From positions 1 through 57,964 of the forward strand of contig JAHHTK010000003.1 in NCBI GenBank assembly GCA_020024695.1: a stretch of 57,964 bases of DNA, written 5' to 3'. Both the position numbers and the translations under genes were made by a program. How positions within the stretch are numbered: the first letter of the stretch is position 1; every line of letters starts with the position of its first letter. The notes under the pieces are model-generated. The model searched no databases, was not told where the DNA came from, and saw only the letters and a list, made by a program, of their open reading frames with translations. Below are positions 42,765-54,983 of this stretch, in pieces. This DNA is from Ureaplasma sp. GTDB lineage: Bacteria; Bacillota_I; Bacilli_A; Mycoplasmatales; Mycoplasmoidaceae.

Positions 42765-45233
42765 ATGAAATACGAACGCAATTATGACATCTACTTAGAT
42801 GATGATGACCAAGATCAATTAGATGCTCCTGTCGCTTTAAAAACCTTAATTAACGATTATTATGCTGCCAAAAAGACCATTTCTAACAACCCTTATGGTT
42901 GTGTAGATGAAATCATTAGCAACAATTTAAAAAACAATATTGAATACTATTTAGAAGAATTAATGAGTTTAGATGAAACAGCCTTAAGTTTTGATCAAAA
43001 AATTTGAAAAGATAGTTTTGTTTTTAATTTAACCTTAGAATATACCAACTACAACTTAGAAACTCGCTTCCTTGGTGGCAATCCGAGTGATATGGATAAG
43101 TGTTTCCCATTAAGTTATTACAACTTATGAGTGGTCGATAATTTAAATGACGCTCTTGACGTTTTTGAACGAGATGTGGCTAATAACATTGTTTATTGTG
43201 ATAAAAAACCAGTTCTTAGTGAAAATAAAATGAAGCGTTTTAGTTTTAAAATGAACGCCTATTTACAATATTTATTAACCTTACAAAATAACTTAACCCA
43301 AGGGATGTTATACAACGTGATTCCGTGTCGGATTGTGGCGAGATTAACAACCCGAAACTTATTAGTTAACTTATATCCCAAAGAATTAAGTTATTTTGCA
43401 ATCAACCAACAATTAACTCATTCTGTTCCATCTGAATTCCAAACCAACTATGCTTTAAAATATATTGATTTAGTGAATGATGAAAAATATAGCCAATTAG
43501 CTCACCAAATCCAAAGCCAATTAAATAACTTTATTAACTTTTATTTAAGAGACTATGTCCCTTATTGTTTAACAAGCGAAAACAGTTATGGGGGTGATAA
43601 TGATGAATTATTCATCTTTGATGCACAACAACGTATGGAAGTGGAACAAACTTATGTTTATAAAGATGACCAAAATCACCTTCATTACATTTATGGATTA
43701 GGTTTAACTGACCATGACTTAAATGCTAAAGGGGTTGGTTTAAGTGGCATGAAATCTCACCAATTTAGTGGTCAAAACTACTACCAACACTATTTAGATA
43801 TTTGTTCCACTACTCAATATGAACCTGCTAAAATCTTTAAGATTGGTTATGATTTAACCTTAACAACATATCACAAAATGGAATTAATTGCTCAAGCCGT
43901 CGCTGATTTATTAAAAGATGACCACGGTAATTGAACCCCAACCATTAGCTTTGACCCTGATGGGATTGGTCCTCAATTACCAAGTCCCGTTAAATGCAAT
44001 ATTTTAGTTAATAACCAATTAAACTTAAGTGAATTTAACAAGTGATTGAACCAAGAAAATAGTTTCTTTGGTCGGGAAGTTGATTATTGATCACAAGCTA
44101 AGATTGATCAAACTAAAGCTGACCCATCTTATAGTCAATACTACCAACAATTAATTGCGGCTGGTTATGAACCTTGATTAAACCAAACTCACGTAGATAA
44201 CAAAACTAATGCGATTAGTGGTCCCCAAGCCTTTGCTGGAGCTTTAAGTTCCATGGCAAGTGCGAATGATTTTAAACACCAAGTTACTGATTATTTACAT
44301 TCTTATTTTTATCCAATTAATCAAGACTATCAAATTCTTCCTTATAACATTGCAGTTCAAGAAATTTGAGGAGCTGGTCAAGAAGGTTTAAATATGTTTG
44401 GGTACAACATTAACCCATACTATAGTGAACATAAATGAGCCTTCCCAAGTTTTATTATTCACGAAGCAGTGCCTGGTCACCATACCCAATTAGCTTATTG
44501 AACCAAATACTTTAAGGGTACTAAAGATGAAAATAATAAACCTGTCCCTTACTTTAGTTCAACAGGGTTCCATGAAGGATGAGCCGTCTTTATGGAATGA
44601 TTTGGAGCTCAAGCGAATATTTATGGTTTAAATATTGTTGATGGTGCTATCAAATACGAAGACAATGTTCCTAACTTAGTTTTCAATTTAGATAACATTC
44701 AAACCGTTCAAAATGGTTTCTATTACCAATTAGCTAAACAAGCAGCTAACACAGATGTTTTAAATAACCCAGACCAATTATTAACCACTGCTTTAAAATT
44801 AGCTAAATTATTAACCTTTTATGGTTATTTAAACGCTAGTCAATTAAGAAATATCCGTTTGGTCGTAGATACTTGTTTACACGCTGATTTTGACACTAAA
44901 ACCAAAGATATTCAAGCATTATGTTCTGTTCAAGATGTCCGTCACTTTATTAACAAATATAGTGCTATTGGTATTGGTGATCAAATGAATGAATCCAAAC
45001 GTTATTTAGCTTGACCAGCCCAAGCAACTAGTTATATGTTAGGTAAATCGGTTTTCCAACAATTATTTAGTAGTATTTGTGATAAATATCTGAAAGAAAA
45101 CGGTACTCCTTTCTTTAACTATGCTCAAGCCAATAATGCCAACACAGGGCCTTTATTTGACTTAATGTTACGTAATGGTGAAATTCCATTAAACGTGTTA
45201 GTTAAATACATTCAAGCCGTTTATAAACTTTAA
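42765..45233 (+). CDS. DUF885-family zinc metallopeptidase, long form (822 aa)
   Basis: AAAGGAG lies before the ATG. The C-terminal half carries the family signature: SFIIHEAVPGHHTQLAY (HExxxGHH zinc motif) near residue 570, TGFHEGWAVFMEWF near 605 (Glu ligand) and AWPAQATSYMLGKSVF near 753. The N-terminal 400 residues are less conserved, and the protein exceeds the 550-600 residues common in other bacteria. There is no signal peptide, so it is probably a cytoplasmic oligopeptidase feeding amino-acid supply together with pepA. It is monocistronic with its own terminator. Confidence 0.88.
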
Positions 45234-45254
45234 GTTGGATTCTTAATCAAACAA

Positions 45255-45294
45255 AAACAATAACAAAGGGTTGTTCCTTTGCTATTGTTTTTTT
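45255..45294. terminator. Terminator of the DUF885 gene
   Basis: AAACAATA-A-CAAAGG pairs with CCTTTG-C-TATTGTTT, followed by TTTTTTAT; it also lies beyond the convergent 125-aa gene. Confidence 0.8.
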
Positions 45295-45312
45295 ATATGT
45301 TGGAATCGGTGT

Positions 45313-45690
45313 CTAACAGCCACTGCAACTTGGATCCATTACCGTGTCATACATTAAATGGTTTCATTTCTTAATGATTTTAAGTAATAACTTGACTTGG
45401 TCAAGGTTAGTGGATGCTTCAATGGTTTTGGAAATTAAACGCCCTCATTTTGCTCTGACTACAGGCATTTCTAACAAATATCCATTATCTAAAATTGCAT
45501 CTTCAATGCGAATATCACTTAAGGTTTGATCATTACCTAATAAATCAGCAAGGTCATGTTTGAAGCCATAAAAATAATATTTTAAGTTTTCAACCCGTTC
45601 TAAACTATTTTCTTCTTGACAAGTAACGATTGTGACATTGTCTATTAATTCATGACTAACCTTATCAATTTGTTCTAAAAGTTCTTTCAT
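45313..45690 (-). CDS. Hypothetical protein ending in CSGC, 125 aa
   Basis: GAAAGAGATAAAG lies before the ATG. The protein is mainly helical (LLEQIDKVSHELIDN, ENLKYYFYGFKHDLADLL) with a central ILDNGYLLEMP strand, and ends MDPSCSGC at the stop. A C-terminal CxxC suggests redox chemistry, metal binding or Fe-S handling, but I know no family. A single extra Cys (VTCQEE) lies near residue 24. Confidence 0.65.
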
Positions 45691-45773
45691 CTTTATCTCT
45701 TTCTTGGTTAATTAATTAGTTTAATTGTATTACACAATTAAAAGATAAAAATCAACTTGTCATTAACAAAACA

Positions 45774-45817
45774 AAAATCAAACCTTTTATGTGTAATTAT
45801 CATCATGGTTTGATTTT
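45774..45817 (-). terminator. Terminator of the pst-phoU operon
   Basis: 11-bp stem AAAATCAAACC/GGTTTGATTTT around a 22-base loop. On the minus strand it ends in TTTTTGTTTTG, starting 10 bases after the phoU stop. Confidence 0.75.
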
Positions 45818-45826
45818 AAATTATAC

Positions 45827-46489
45827 TTATTGGACTTTTAAATTAATATAACTGAATGATTCATACACATTTTCAATGTGTTCAAGGGTTCGTTCAATAC
45901 TTCGGAAGACTCCAATAAAATCAATCAAGATTTTATTGTCATCATCACAGTTTAAACATTCAAAGTTTTTAATGGAGTTCCGTAATTTTTCTTTAATATA
46001 TTTTTCAATATCTCTTAAGTTTTCCCGATAGAAATGGAAAGTATCCATCGCTGATTCAGTTAAGAATTTTTCTTGACTAGCAATTAACAACCCAACTACC
46101 CGACTATAGACTTCTTTGGTAGTAATAATTAATTGGTCATTAACTTTTCTTTTTTCAAAGAAGGTAGCAATCGATTCGGCATAGTCACTAACCCGTTCAA
46201 TGTCCCGAATGGAGTTAATAATTGCAATCACATAGCGTAAGTGTGAAGCACGGGGTTGGTCTTTTTGAATAATTCACATGGCTTGATCTAATAAATCAGA
46301 ATACATCCCGTCAATCATGCCTTCATAAGTTCCAATCTTTTCAAAAAGAACTTCAAAGTTTGGATCATCAGCTTCTAAGTAATCTAAAATGGTTTTATGT
46401 TCAACAATCGCTGTGGATAAATAATCATTAAATTGTCGAAATAAATCTCGTTCAGATTCACGCATCATAAAATAATTTGTTGACATCAT
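45827..46489 (-). CDS. phoU: Phosphate transport regulator PhoU
   Basis: 220 residues. Two three-helix repeats, each with the metal-cluster pattern: near residue 85 SIRDIERVSDYAESIATFFE, and near 190 FRSIERTLEHIENVYE (variant of E/DxxxD). It modulates the Pst transporter according to phosphate status; no PhoR/PhoB partner is seen. AAAGGAAC lies upstream of two adjacent ATGs. It sits 9 bases after pstB. Confidence 0.92.
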
Positions 46490-46498
46490 TGTTCCTTT

Positions 46499-47602
46499 CT
46501 AGAATTTACCGTTGATGTAATCACGGGTTTTCTTTTGAGTTGGTTTCGTAAAGATATTTTTAGTGGTATCGTATTCAATTAAGTTACCCTTATAAAAGAA
46601 AGCAGTTAAGTCACTAACCCGCTGAGCTTGGGTCATTGAGTGGGTGACTAAAATAATGGTATATGATTCTTTCAGTTTTAAGATTAACTCTTCCACTTTG
46701 GAAGTGGCAATAGGGTCAAGGGCACTGGTTGGTTCGTCCATTAACAACACGGTTGGTTTCATGACAATTGCCCGAGCAATACATAAACGTTGTTGTTGAC
46801 CCCCTGATAACCCTGAACCTGGTTTATCTAAGTCATCTTTTACTTCGTCTCATAAAGCAGCGTCTTTTAAAGCGTTTTCGACCAATTCATCTAAAACTTC
46901 TTTATCTTTAATGCCTTGCGAGCGTGGTCCATAAGCAACGTTGTCATAAATGCTCATTTCAAATGGAGTCGCTTTTTGGAACACCATCCCAACCTTAGTT
47001 CTTAACTCCAAGGTTGATAATTTCTTAGACTTAATGTTTTGACCATTAAATCAAATATCACCCTCAGTAACAATCCCTGGAATAATATCGTTCATGCGAT
47101 TTAAACTTCTTAATAAAGTGGATTTCCCACACCCTGATGGGCCAATAAAAGCCGTAACCACATTCTTAGGAATTTGCATATTAATCCCAAATAAAGCTTG
47201 TTTAGTTTTATTAGCATATCATAACCGAAAGTTATTGATTTCAAAGACATTATCAGGATTAAAGTTCGGATTCAATTTATCTCTTGTCACTAAGATTTGG
47301 TGACGATATTCTTTATATAACTTCTTGTTTTGACGGGACAACTTACTTAAAATAACAATCTTTTTATATCAAGCGACCCCATGCAACAAGTTATAGATTT
47401 CACAAGCACTTAATTTATTTAAAGCCTCTTTTTTAATATAACGAATATCCATTCCATCCGTATTAATTAATTGGTCAATTTGGTTATTAACATTTTTATC
47501 GTCACTATTTAAATTAGTACCAGCATCTGGTCCAATTGAAATGTTATTAATGACTTTATCATTAGTTTCTAATAAGTTATATTCTTTTGATCAATCGGTC
47601 AT
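46499..47602 (-). CDS. pstB: Phosphate ABC transporter ATPase PstB with N-terminal extension
   Basis: 367 residues; ordinary PstB has about 255. The ATPase part starts near residue 120: FEINNFRLWY, Walker A GPSGCGKSTLL, Q-loop VGMVFQKATPF, signature LSGGQQQRLCIARAI, Walker B VLLMDEPTSALDP, switch VTHSMTQAQRV. The first ~120 residues are helical and Asn/Asp/Lys-rich (SCEIYNLL-like segment KLSACEIYNLLHGV), of unknown role; a long PstB is also known in pneumoniae-group mycoplasmas. AGGAG lies before the ATG, 1 base after the pstA stop. Confidence 0.94.
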
Positions 47603-47603
47603 G

Positions 47604-49781
47604 TTAGGCTCCTACGATATTGTTTAAAATGTTAATTTCTTGGTTTGAGACATATTTAATTTTAATTAAACGGTGTTTGTAGAACATCGCTTTATTGACG
47701 CTTGGGTCAAGGTTTAAAGCTTGGGCTTGTTCTTCACTTAAGATTAGTTTGTGACCAAATAATTGCTTTTTGTATTGGGACATTGGAATTTCTGGTTTGA
47801 GTTTTCAAGCCACTAATTGGTAATTTCATCAGCTTTGGATGTTTTTCATTCAGTTTGGTAAGGCTGGTAAAATGACGTGGCCAATTAAGGTTAACACAAT
47901 CACTAAGAATAAAGTAACTAAAGCACTTTCGTACATGATGTTGTTAGCCAAAATCGCATTCGTAGCATTTAATTGGGCATAAATCCGTGTGGTTAAAGTT
48001 TGACCAGGATTCATTAACGAAATGGTGGAAGCACTCGTTAACCCTGCTGTTAAATACAATGGAGCGGTTTCGGCTAAAATCCGTCCGATGGTTAAGATAG
48101 TGGTGGAAACAATCCCTTTAAAAGCTTGTGGTAAGACCAATTTAGTAATGGTTTCTCATTTGGAAGATCCTAATCCATAAGCACTAGTTCGGATTTCCAT
48201 TGGGACCGCTTCTAATACTTGTTGAATAGAACGGGTAAAGGTTGGTAAGATAACTAATAATAAGGTTAAGGCCCCTGCTAATAACGAGGTTCCTAATTTA
48301 CCACCTGAACTAATCCCACAGGTTTGAATAAAGAACGCTAACCCAAACATCCCAAATAAAATGGATGGGGTTGCTCCTAATGAGTCAATAAAGAAAAAGA
48401 TTGTTTTCTTTAATGGACCTTCTTTAGCATATTCATTTAAATAAATTGCAATTAATAACGAAATTGGTAACCCTAATGCAATCGTAATCACAATTAACAA
48501 TAAGGTGTTTAAGGTTGCTTGACCAGTGGTGTCTTTGCCATATTTAAAAATGGTTGAAGTTGGTAAGACTGCTGCTTGGAACCCACCAATTAAAATATCA
48601 AGACTAATTCAACATAAGAACCCAAAGGCAATCACTAAACAAAAGACTTCTCAAAACATCTTATAACCAGAATAGAAATATAAGGTTTTGTTCTTTTCAA
48701 TTCGGGTCGTGACATAGCGATTCATTTCTTGTTCACAGTTTTGTTTAGTTAATTGAATGTTAGATTTATAGGTCATCTTTTCTCATAAGATTGAGATTTG
48801 ATGGGGGATAAACAGAACCACATTGGCGACTTGAGATTGGAATTTCATTCACTTAGCAGATGGGTTTTTGGCTTTTTGCTTGGTAAAATACATTGCTAAA
48901 GCGTTTAAGATCATCACAATCACAAACAGAATAATTCCAAAGGCATATAATAACCCAATTAAACCTGGATTGCCGCTTTCAGCAAACATGTTAGCAGCAA
49001 TTAAAACCCCTAATGGTCGTAACGCACTTTCAAGAACATTAGCTCCACTATTGAAAATGGAATTGTAACTATCACTGGATAAAATCATGGATAACGCCAT
49101 GGTTTCTCCAATTGCTCTTCCTAAAGCAATAAAGATAGCCACAATAATCCCGCCCCGACATTCTTTTCTAAAGACTTTATAAATGGCGTGAGTCTTAGTA
49201 TTTCCTAAGGCAATTGAGTTATTAATAAAGGTGGTATCCACCCCATCATAGGTATTTAAAGTTAATGACATGATGGTTGGTAATAACATAAATGCTAACA
49301 TCAATAACGCTGTAATAATTGAATATTGAACATCAGCATTAAAGATATTACTTAACACCTTCCCTAATGACGCACTGGCAAATAACCCAAACATAACTGA
49401 AGGAATACCAGCCATAGTTTCAATGGCAACCCGTAACGTTTTTTGGAGTTTCGGTGACTTAACCCGAAACTTAATAAAGGTAGCCGTTTTAATCGCTAGT
49501 GGCACTGCCACTAACATTGCCCCAAACACGACCAATAAAGTAATCGATAATGGCAGCCAAACTGAAGCTAAGTTTTCAGATAAATCATATTTAGCTGAAA
49601 ACAAGATGGATGCACCATATTCTTGTCACCCTGGAATTGATTTATAAATAATAAATCCGATTAAAGCGATAAACACTAAACTCAAGATTCAGGCAGCGAT
49701 TTTACTAACAATCTTAGCCCCTTGATTTAACCGAATTTTTAATTCAATAGTTTGTTTTAAAGTTTTGGTTTTTCGCTTCAT
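47604..49781 (-). CDS. pstA: Fused phosphate ABC permease PstC-PstA
   Basis: 725 residues in one frame. The N-terminal half is PstC-like (helix near residue 32, then ETMAGIPSVMFGLFASASLG, IALGRAIGETMALSMILS), with the EAA-type loop FINNSIALGNTK. A hydrophilic linker of about 100 residues follows. The C-terminal half is PstA-like (DSLGATPSILFGMFGLA, SAYGLGSSKWETITKLVLPQ, IGRILAETAPLYLTAG). The last 70 residues form a charged tail. It forms the phosphate channel with PstB. It starts 1 base after the pstS stop. Confidence 0.94.
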
Positions 49782-49782
49782 A

Positions 49783-51273
49783 CTATTTGTTTCCCGTGGT
49801 TAGTTGGTCCTGGTCTGGTGGGGTTGGGTTGGCTCCATATAACACCCCGTTTTGAATACGACTGGTGAATCGTTGCGTATCCATTTTAGCTAATAAATTA
49901 AAGTCAGAAATATAGAAGGCTTGAATGAATTTATTTAAACGGTCTTGTTTGATTTTTTCACTCTCATTTGCATTAATATCTCAAATATCCACATCCCGAT
50001 TTCTTGTCATAGAAAGAATTTGATCTCTTGATAATGGAGCATAACCTTGCTGTTCAAACATGTTAATTCCATCAGCAGTCGGATCGTTTTCAATCAATGG
50101 TTGATTGGTGGTATTTTTGCCATCCTGACTTTCTCTTAATAAATAATTAATAAAGTCAATTAAATAAGGTTTTGGTAGCCCATCATTGGGAATATTAATC
50201 ATCACATTGAATGGTCGATACCATTGATAATCCTTGGCAATTTGAGCAGCATCTAAATAAGGTGCTTGGTTGCGATTTTGAATAATATCATGGCCGTTAT
50301 ATCAAGCCACATCAAACCCTTGGTTTAAGATTTCATTCAAGTTTTGGGACACAAACCCTGATGATAAATAAATAATTTTTCCAGCTCGTTGATTTGCTTC
50401 ACCACCTAATAACGTGTTTCAGGCTTGACTATTAGATTCATTGGTGGTTTGAACATAAGCTCCATAACTACCTTCACCTAACGACTTTTTAATGGTATTA
50501 TTATATGCTTGTTTTTGGTCATCAGTTCAACCACTCATATCTGGACTTAAGTGGCTATCATGATAGAAAGCATCAGCGGTTCCTGAGGCATTAGCACCCC
50601 CAGCTCTCACATAGGGTTTTAAAGAAATATTCCCTTTTAGTTGGGTATTATTATTCCCTTTATTAATTAAATCTAATAAGTTAAATTGTTGATACCCACT
50701 AAATGCAGCAAATAAATCAGCAATATTATTGTGATTTAAATTTAAATGCACATTATCAGGTAATCCTTGACGTGAATAAACGATTGCAATCGCATCTCAC
50801 GCAATTGTAATCGTTTTGGTTTGACTATTTTTAGCTTGACCACCCCATCAGTTACTAAATTCTTGGTTGGGGTTTAAATAATATTGGCGTTGGTCGTCAG
50901 TAGTGGTGGTATATAAAGAATGATTGACTTGGTCAGGTTCAATCGTTTCATCTTTTAAAGCGTCATCAAAACGCTTAGTCACTGGTTCGCTGACCCCAAT
51001 TCGTTCTGGTGAAGGCATTTTAGAAGCCATCCCCATATCTTTTAATCCGTGAGCGATTTCAGAAATTCCCATTCCTGAACCCCCCACGTTGGCAATCACA
51101 TCAGCAGTCGTAAAGTTTTTACTTAACTCTTGGATCAAAGGTTGGACCGAACTGGATCCCGAAGCAAAAATTAACGGTGTGTGTGATCAATCCACACTCG
51201 TTCCGACAATTAAAGAAAGAATTCCTACCCCGACTACTGATCACGCAATCGGTTTCGCAATGTTTTTTTTCAT
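49783..51273 (-). CDS. pstS: Phosphate-binding protein PstS, membrane-anchored without lipobox
   Basis: 496 residues. N-terminal anchor helix near residues 8-28 (SVVGVGILSLIVG) with no cysteine, so it should be tethered by an uncleaved helix rather than as a lipoprotein. FASGSSSVQPLIQELS is the phosphate-loop start, VGGSGMGISEI and KTITIAWDAIAIVYS follow, then GANASGTADAF and the C-terminal PYLIDFINYLL. It captures phosphate for PstCA-B. First gene of the operon, 3 bases beyond metG. Confidence 0.88.
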
Positions 51274-51276
51274 AAA

Positions 51277-52827
51277 TTATTTAGTTATATTAATCCGATT
51301 ATAGACAGGCACTGATGGATTCACTTTGACATTGTCCATCACATGAACATTAGTTAAAGATTCTCAATCAGTAATTAAACTGAAGTTTAATTGAGTTGCA
51401 ATAGCTTGACTACCATCAATTAAGATTGGACTTAAGATGTTGGTTGTCACATAAGCCACATAGGCTAAGTGAGCTAACAAACTGTTTAATTGGGCTATTG
51501 CTCCATTTTTATATAATTCTCAAGGCTTATTGTTTTCAATGTATTTATTCGCTTCTTTGACTAATTCAATCACACTTTTAGCCGCTTCTCCTAATTGGAA
51601 ACTGGACACTTGTTGATAAACGTTACTAATAGTGCTATTAATTAATTCATCTAAAGCAGCATCATCAGCTAATTGATTGGTGGTTCAGACAGGAACGATT
51701 CCATCACAATATTTGTTTAACATTCCAATTAAACGGGATGCTAAGTTCCCAATATTATTAGCTAAATCAGCATTGAATAATTCAATTAATAAATCTTCAT
51801 TGAAAACCCCGTCTTTATCGGTTGGTAAAGCTTTAATTAAATAATATCTTAAAGCGTCCCGACTAAATTTATCACAAACTTGAACAGGGTCAATGACATT
51901 GCCTAAACTCTTACTCATCTTCCCTTCTTTAGTCACAATTCAACCGTGACTTAAGATGGTTGTTGGTTCGTTAAGATTTAAATATTTCAACATGATTGGT
52001 CAATAAATACAGTGGAAACGGGTAATTTCTTTACTCATTAAATGGACTCGTTCCCCAGCTGGATTTTGTCAGAATTCATCAAAATCATGGTGGTGGTCTG
52101 AATTATAACCAAGTGGTGTTAAATAACTTAATAAAGCATCTAATCAGACATAAACTACATGTTTTGGGTTTTCTCTGATTGGAACCCCTCACGAAAAGGT
52201 TGCCCGACTAATTGATAAATCAGTTAAATCATTTAAGAAGTTATTGGTTAATTCTTTAATCCGATCTTCAGGAATGACTAAGCCTGGGTGGTCAGCGTAA
52301 AATTGTTTCAATCAAGCTACTTGATTCGAAACTTTTAAGAAATAACTTTCTTCATCCCGATAGGCTAATTCATGACCAATCTTACATCTTTTAGTTCCAT
52401 TGTCATTCACAATGTCACTATCAGTAATGTTTTCTTCACAACTGACACAATAATAACCACGTCACTTATCTAAATAGATGTGACCATCATTTAATAATTG
52501 ACTAAAAGCTTTTTGAACGGCTTCTTCATGGTTAATGTTGGTGGTTCTAACAAAGTGGGTGTAATTAATCCCTAATTTGGTTCATAAATTGACGAATACA
52601 GATGAAAAATTATCAACATATTGTTTGGGAGTTAAGTTGGCTTTTTTAGCATTGGTTTCAATCTTTTGACCGTGTTCATCGGTCCCTGTTACAAAACAGA
52701 TTTCATAACCAAATAACTTTTTATAGCGAGCTAACACATCAGCAATAATGGTTGAATAAGCGTGGCCTAAATGTGGTTTGCCACTTGGATAATAAATTGG
52801 TGTTGAAATATAAAATGTCTTTTTCAT
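51277..52827 (-). CDS. metG: Methionyl-tRNA synthetase
   Basis: 516 residues. HIGH motif HLGHAYS near residue 19, TGTDEHGQKIE, a zinc-knuckle region YYCVSCEENIT with a later CKIGHE, and KMSKS motif EGKMSKSLGNVIDP near residue 299. There is no C-terminal dimerisation domain. It charges both initiator and elongator tRNA-Met. The stop is 3 bases before pstS, so pst may depend partly on metG transcription. Confidence 0.96.
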
Positions 52828-52876
52828 AATTGATATTTTACTAAACTAATAAAGAAATTGCGGTTTTTTGATAAAT

Positions 52877-54133
52877 TTATTGTTTGGTTGGGGTTGGATT
52901 CACTTTTTTGTTTTCTTGACTGTAATGGTTCATCTTGGTTTCATTAGCATTATTGAAATCAGGAAAATAAAAGTGCATCTTGACTAATTCATCAGGTAAA
53001 TATTGTTGGTCTAATCAGTGGTTAGGGAATTGGTGGGGGTTGATATAACCACCGATGCCAAGCTTAGAAGCAGACTTATAGTGAGCGTCCCGAATATGTA
53101 AGGGGATTGGATAGACTTCGCCGTTTTCAATGGCTGCTAAGGCTTTATCAATGGCATTATTAGCACTACATGATTTTGGTGATAAACACATTTCAATGAC
53201 AACATTAGCCAACATCTTATGACATTCAGGAAATCCAACCTGTTGGGCAGCTTCACACGCCAACACAACTTTCATACATAAAGCAGAGTTCGCTAACCCA
53301 ATGTCTTCATAAACCACGCACATTAACCGACGACAAATCGTTTTTAAGTCCCCAATCTTAATTAACCGAGCCAAATAATATAAACTGGCATCAACATCAC
53401 TCCCCCGAATACTTTTATGCAAAGCACTCTTTAAATCATGGAACTCATCACTATCATACCCACCCACAAAAAATGACTGCATACAAGCTCGTTGAATCAC
53501 TTCTTGATCAATCTTCACATCACTATATAAATTCATTAAGATGTCTAAAATATTTAGTGCTGCTCGTACATCACCATTGGCACTATTAGCAATTAATTGA
53601 ATCGCTTCACTATCAATATCTAAATTAGCACAATACTGGTCAACAATTTTAGTTAACCCAGCTACCATTTCTTTATGGTTAATGGGTTCTACTTGCACAA
53701 TGTTTGCTCGGCTTCTTAAAGCAGGGTTTAATACAAAAAATGGATTCTCAGTGGTAGTAGCAAACATATAGATATTTTCATTTTCCAATAAGGACAATAA
53801 AATATCTTGTTTGTCTACATTCATCCGATGAATTTCTTCAATAATGATAATGTATTCAGTGGAAAGTTTAGCTGAATTAATGATGTTCATTAATTTAGAT
53901 TTATTATCAATGGAAGCATTAAAAATTGAATGGGGAATATTTAAATCATTGGCTAAAGCACAAGCGAGTGTGGTTTTGCCAATCCCTGGGTTCCCATAAA
54001 AAATTAAAGAAAAGATTTTTTTGGTTTGGACCATTCTAGTTAAAAGACCAAGCTCGTCTAAAAGTTTGGTTTGACCAATAATATCTTTTAAAGAGCTTGG
54101 ACGAATTAAAGTCGCTAACGATTGTTTACTCAT
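52877..54133 (-). CDS. rarA: Replication-associated recombination AAA+ ATPase RarA/MgsA
   Basis: 418 residues. LIRPSSLKDIIGQ near the N-terminus, Walker A FYGNPGIGKTTLA, Walker B IIIIEEIHRMN (Glu-Glu where the family has Asp-Glu), sensor 1 ATTTENPFF, LRSRANI, and the C-terminal tetramerisation part (SIRGSDVDASLYYLARLI, CRRLMCVVYEDIGLA, YPIPLHIRDAHYKSA). It acts on stalled replication forks. ATG at 54133 overlaps the rsmI stop by 8 bp. The last 40 residues follow a TGA-encoded W. Confidence 0.93.
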
Positions 54134-54983
54134 GATTTTGATTTCCATTCATACTAATTAACTGTTGGTAAACATCTGATTTTTTAAGATTATATTTATT
54201 GGCTAATAATTTGGCTTTGTCTTTAGGTTTTAAAGTTTGATCAAAAACAATTTCATCTTGGGTTCAATCAGTAGTGGTGGTTGGTGCTTGAATAATGGTA
54301 TTGTCAATAATGATGACGAATTCACCCCGTAAGTCAATGATGTCAATTTGATTTAATAAATCATTAATAGGCATCCGATAAACTGTTTCATGTAATTTGG
54401 ACAATTCTTTGGTAACGGCCACGATGACATTGCCAAACACTGCTTGAATATCTTTTAAGGTTTCAACTAAACGGTGAACTGATTCATAAACAATAAAGGT
54501 GGTGGCTAACTGTTGGTATTGACTTAATTGTTTTTGACGTTTGGCACTTGTTCTTTCTAAAAACCCTAAATACATAAAGGTGTTGCTTGGAATCCCACTC
54601 ACCACTAACCCGTGAATGGCTGCACAAGGTCCATTGACAACGTCAACCTTAATTTGGTGTTCATAACAAGCCACAATTAAGTTATAGCCTGGGTCATTAA
54701 TAATTGGATAGCCAGCGTCACTCACTAACCCAATCGCATCATATTGATCAAATAAATCTAAGACATAATCTAATTTTTCGTGTTCATTAAATTTATGGTA
54801 CGAGACAAAACACTTATCACTATAGTCAATCTCTAATTGTGATAATAAGTTTTTTGTGGTTCTCGTGTCTTCACATAATAAACACTTTAAATTAGTTAAG
54901 GTCGTAATTGCTAACCCACTACATTCTTGGATATTTCCAATTGGGGTAGCAATTACATATAATTGTGCATTTGTCTTATTCAT
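54126..54983 (-). CDS. rsmI: 16S rRNA 2'-O-ribose methyltransferase RsmI
   Basis: 285 residues. LYVIATPIGNIQECS at the N-terminus, CEDTRTTKNLLSQL, SYHKFNE, GLVSDAGYPIINDPG, VNGPCAAIHGLVVSGIPSNTF and VYESVHRLVETL are diagnostic of the tetrapyrrole-methylase fold RsmI family. It methylates C1402 of 16S rRNA. The C-terminal tail (TLKPKDKAKLLANKYNLKKS) is a helix-turn-helix-like RsmI extension. It overlaps rnmV by 8 bp. Confidence 0.95.
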
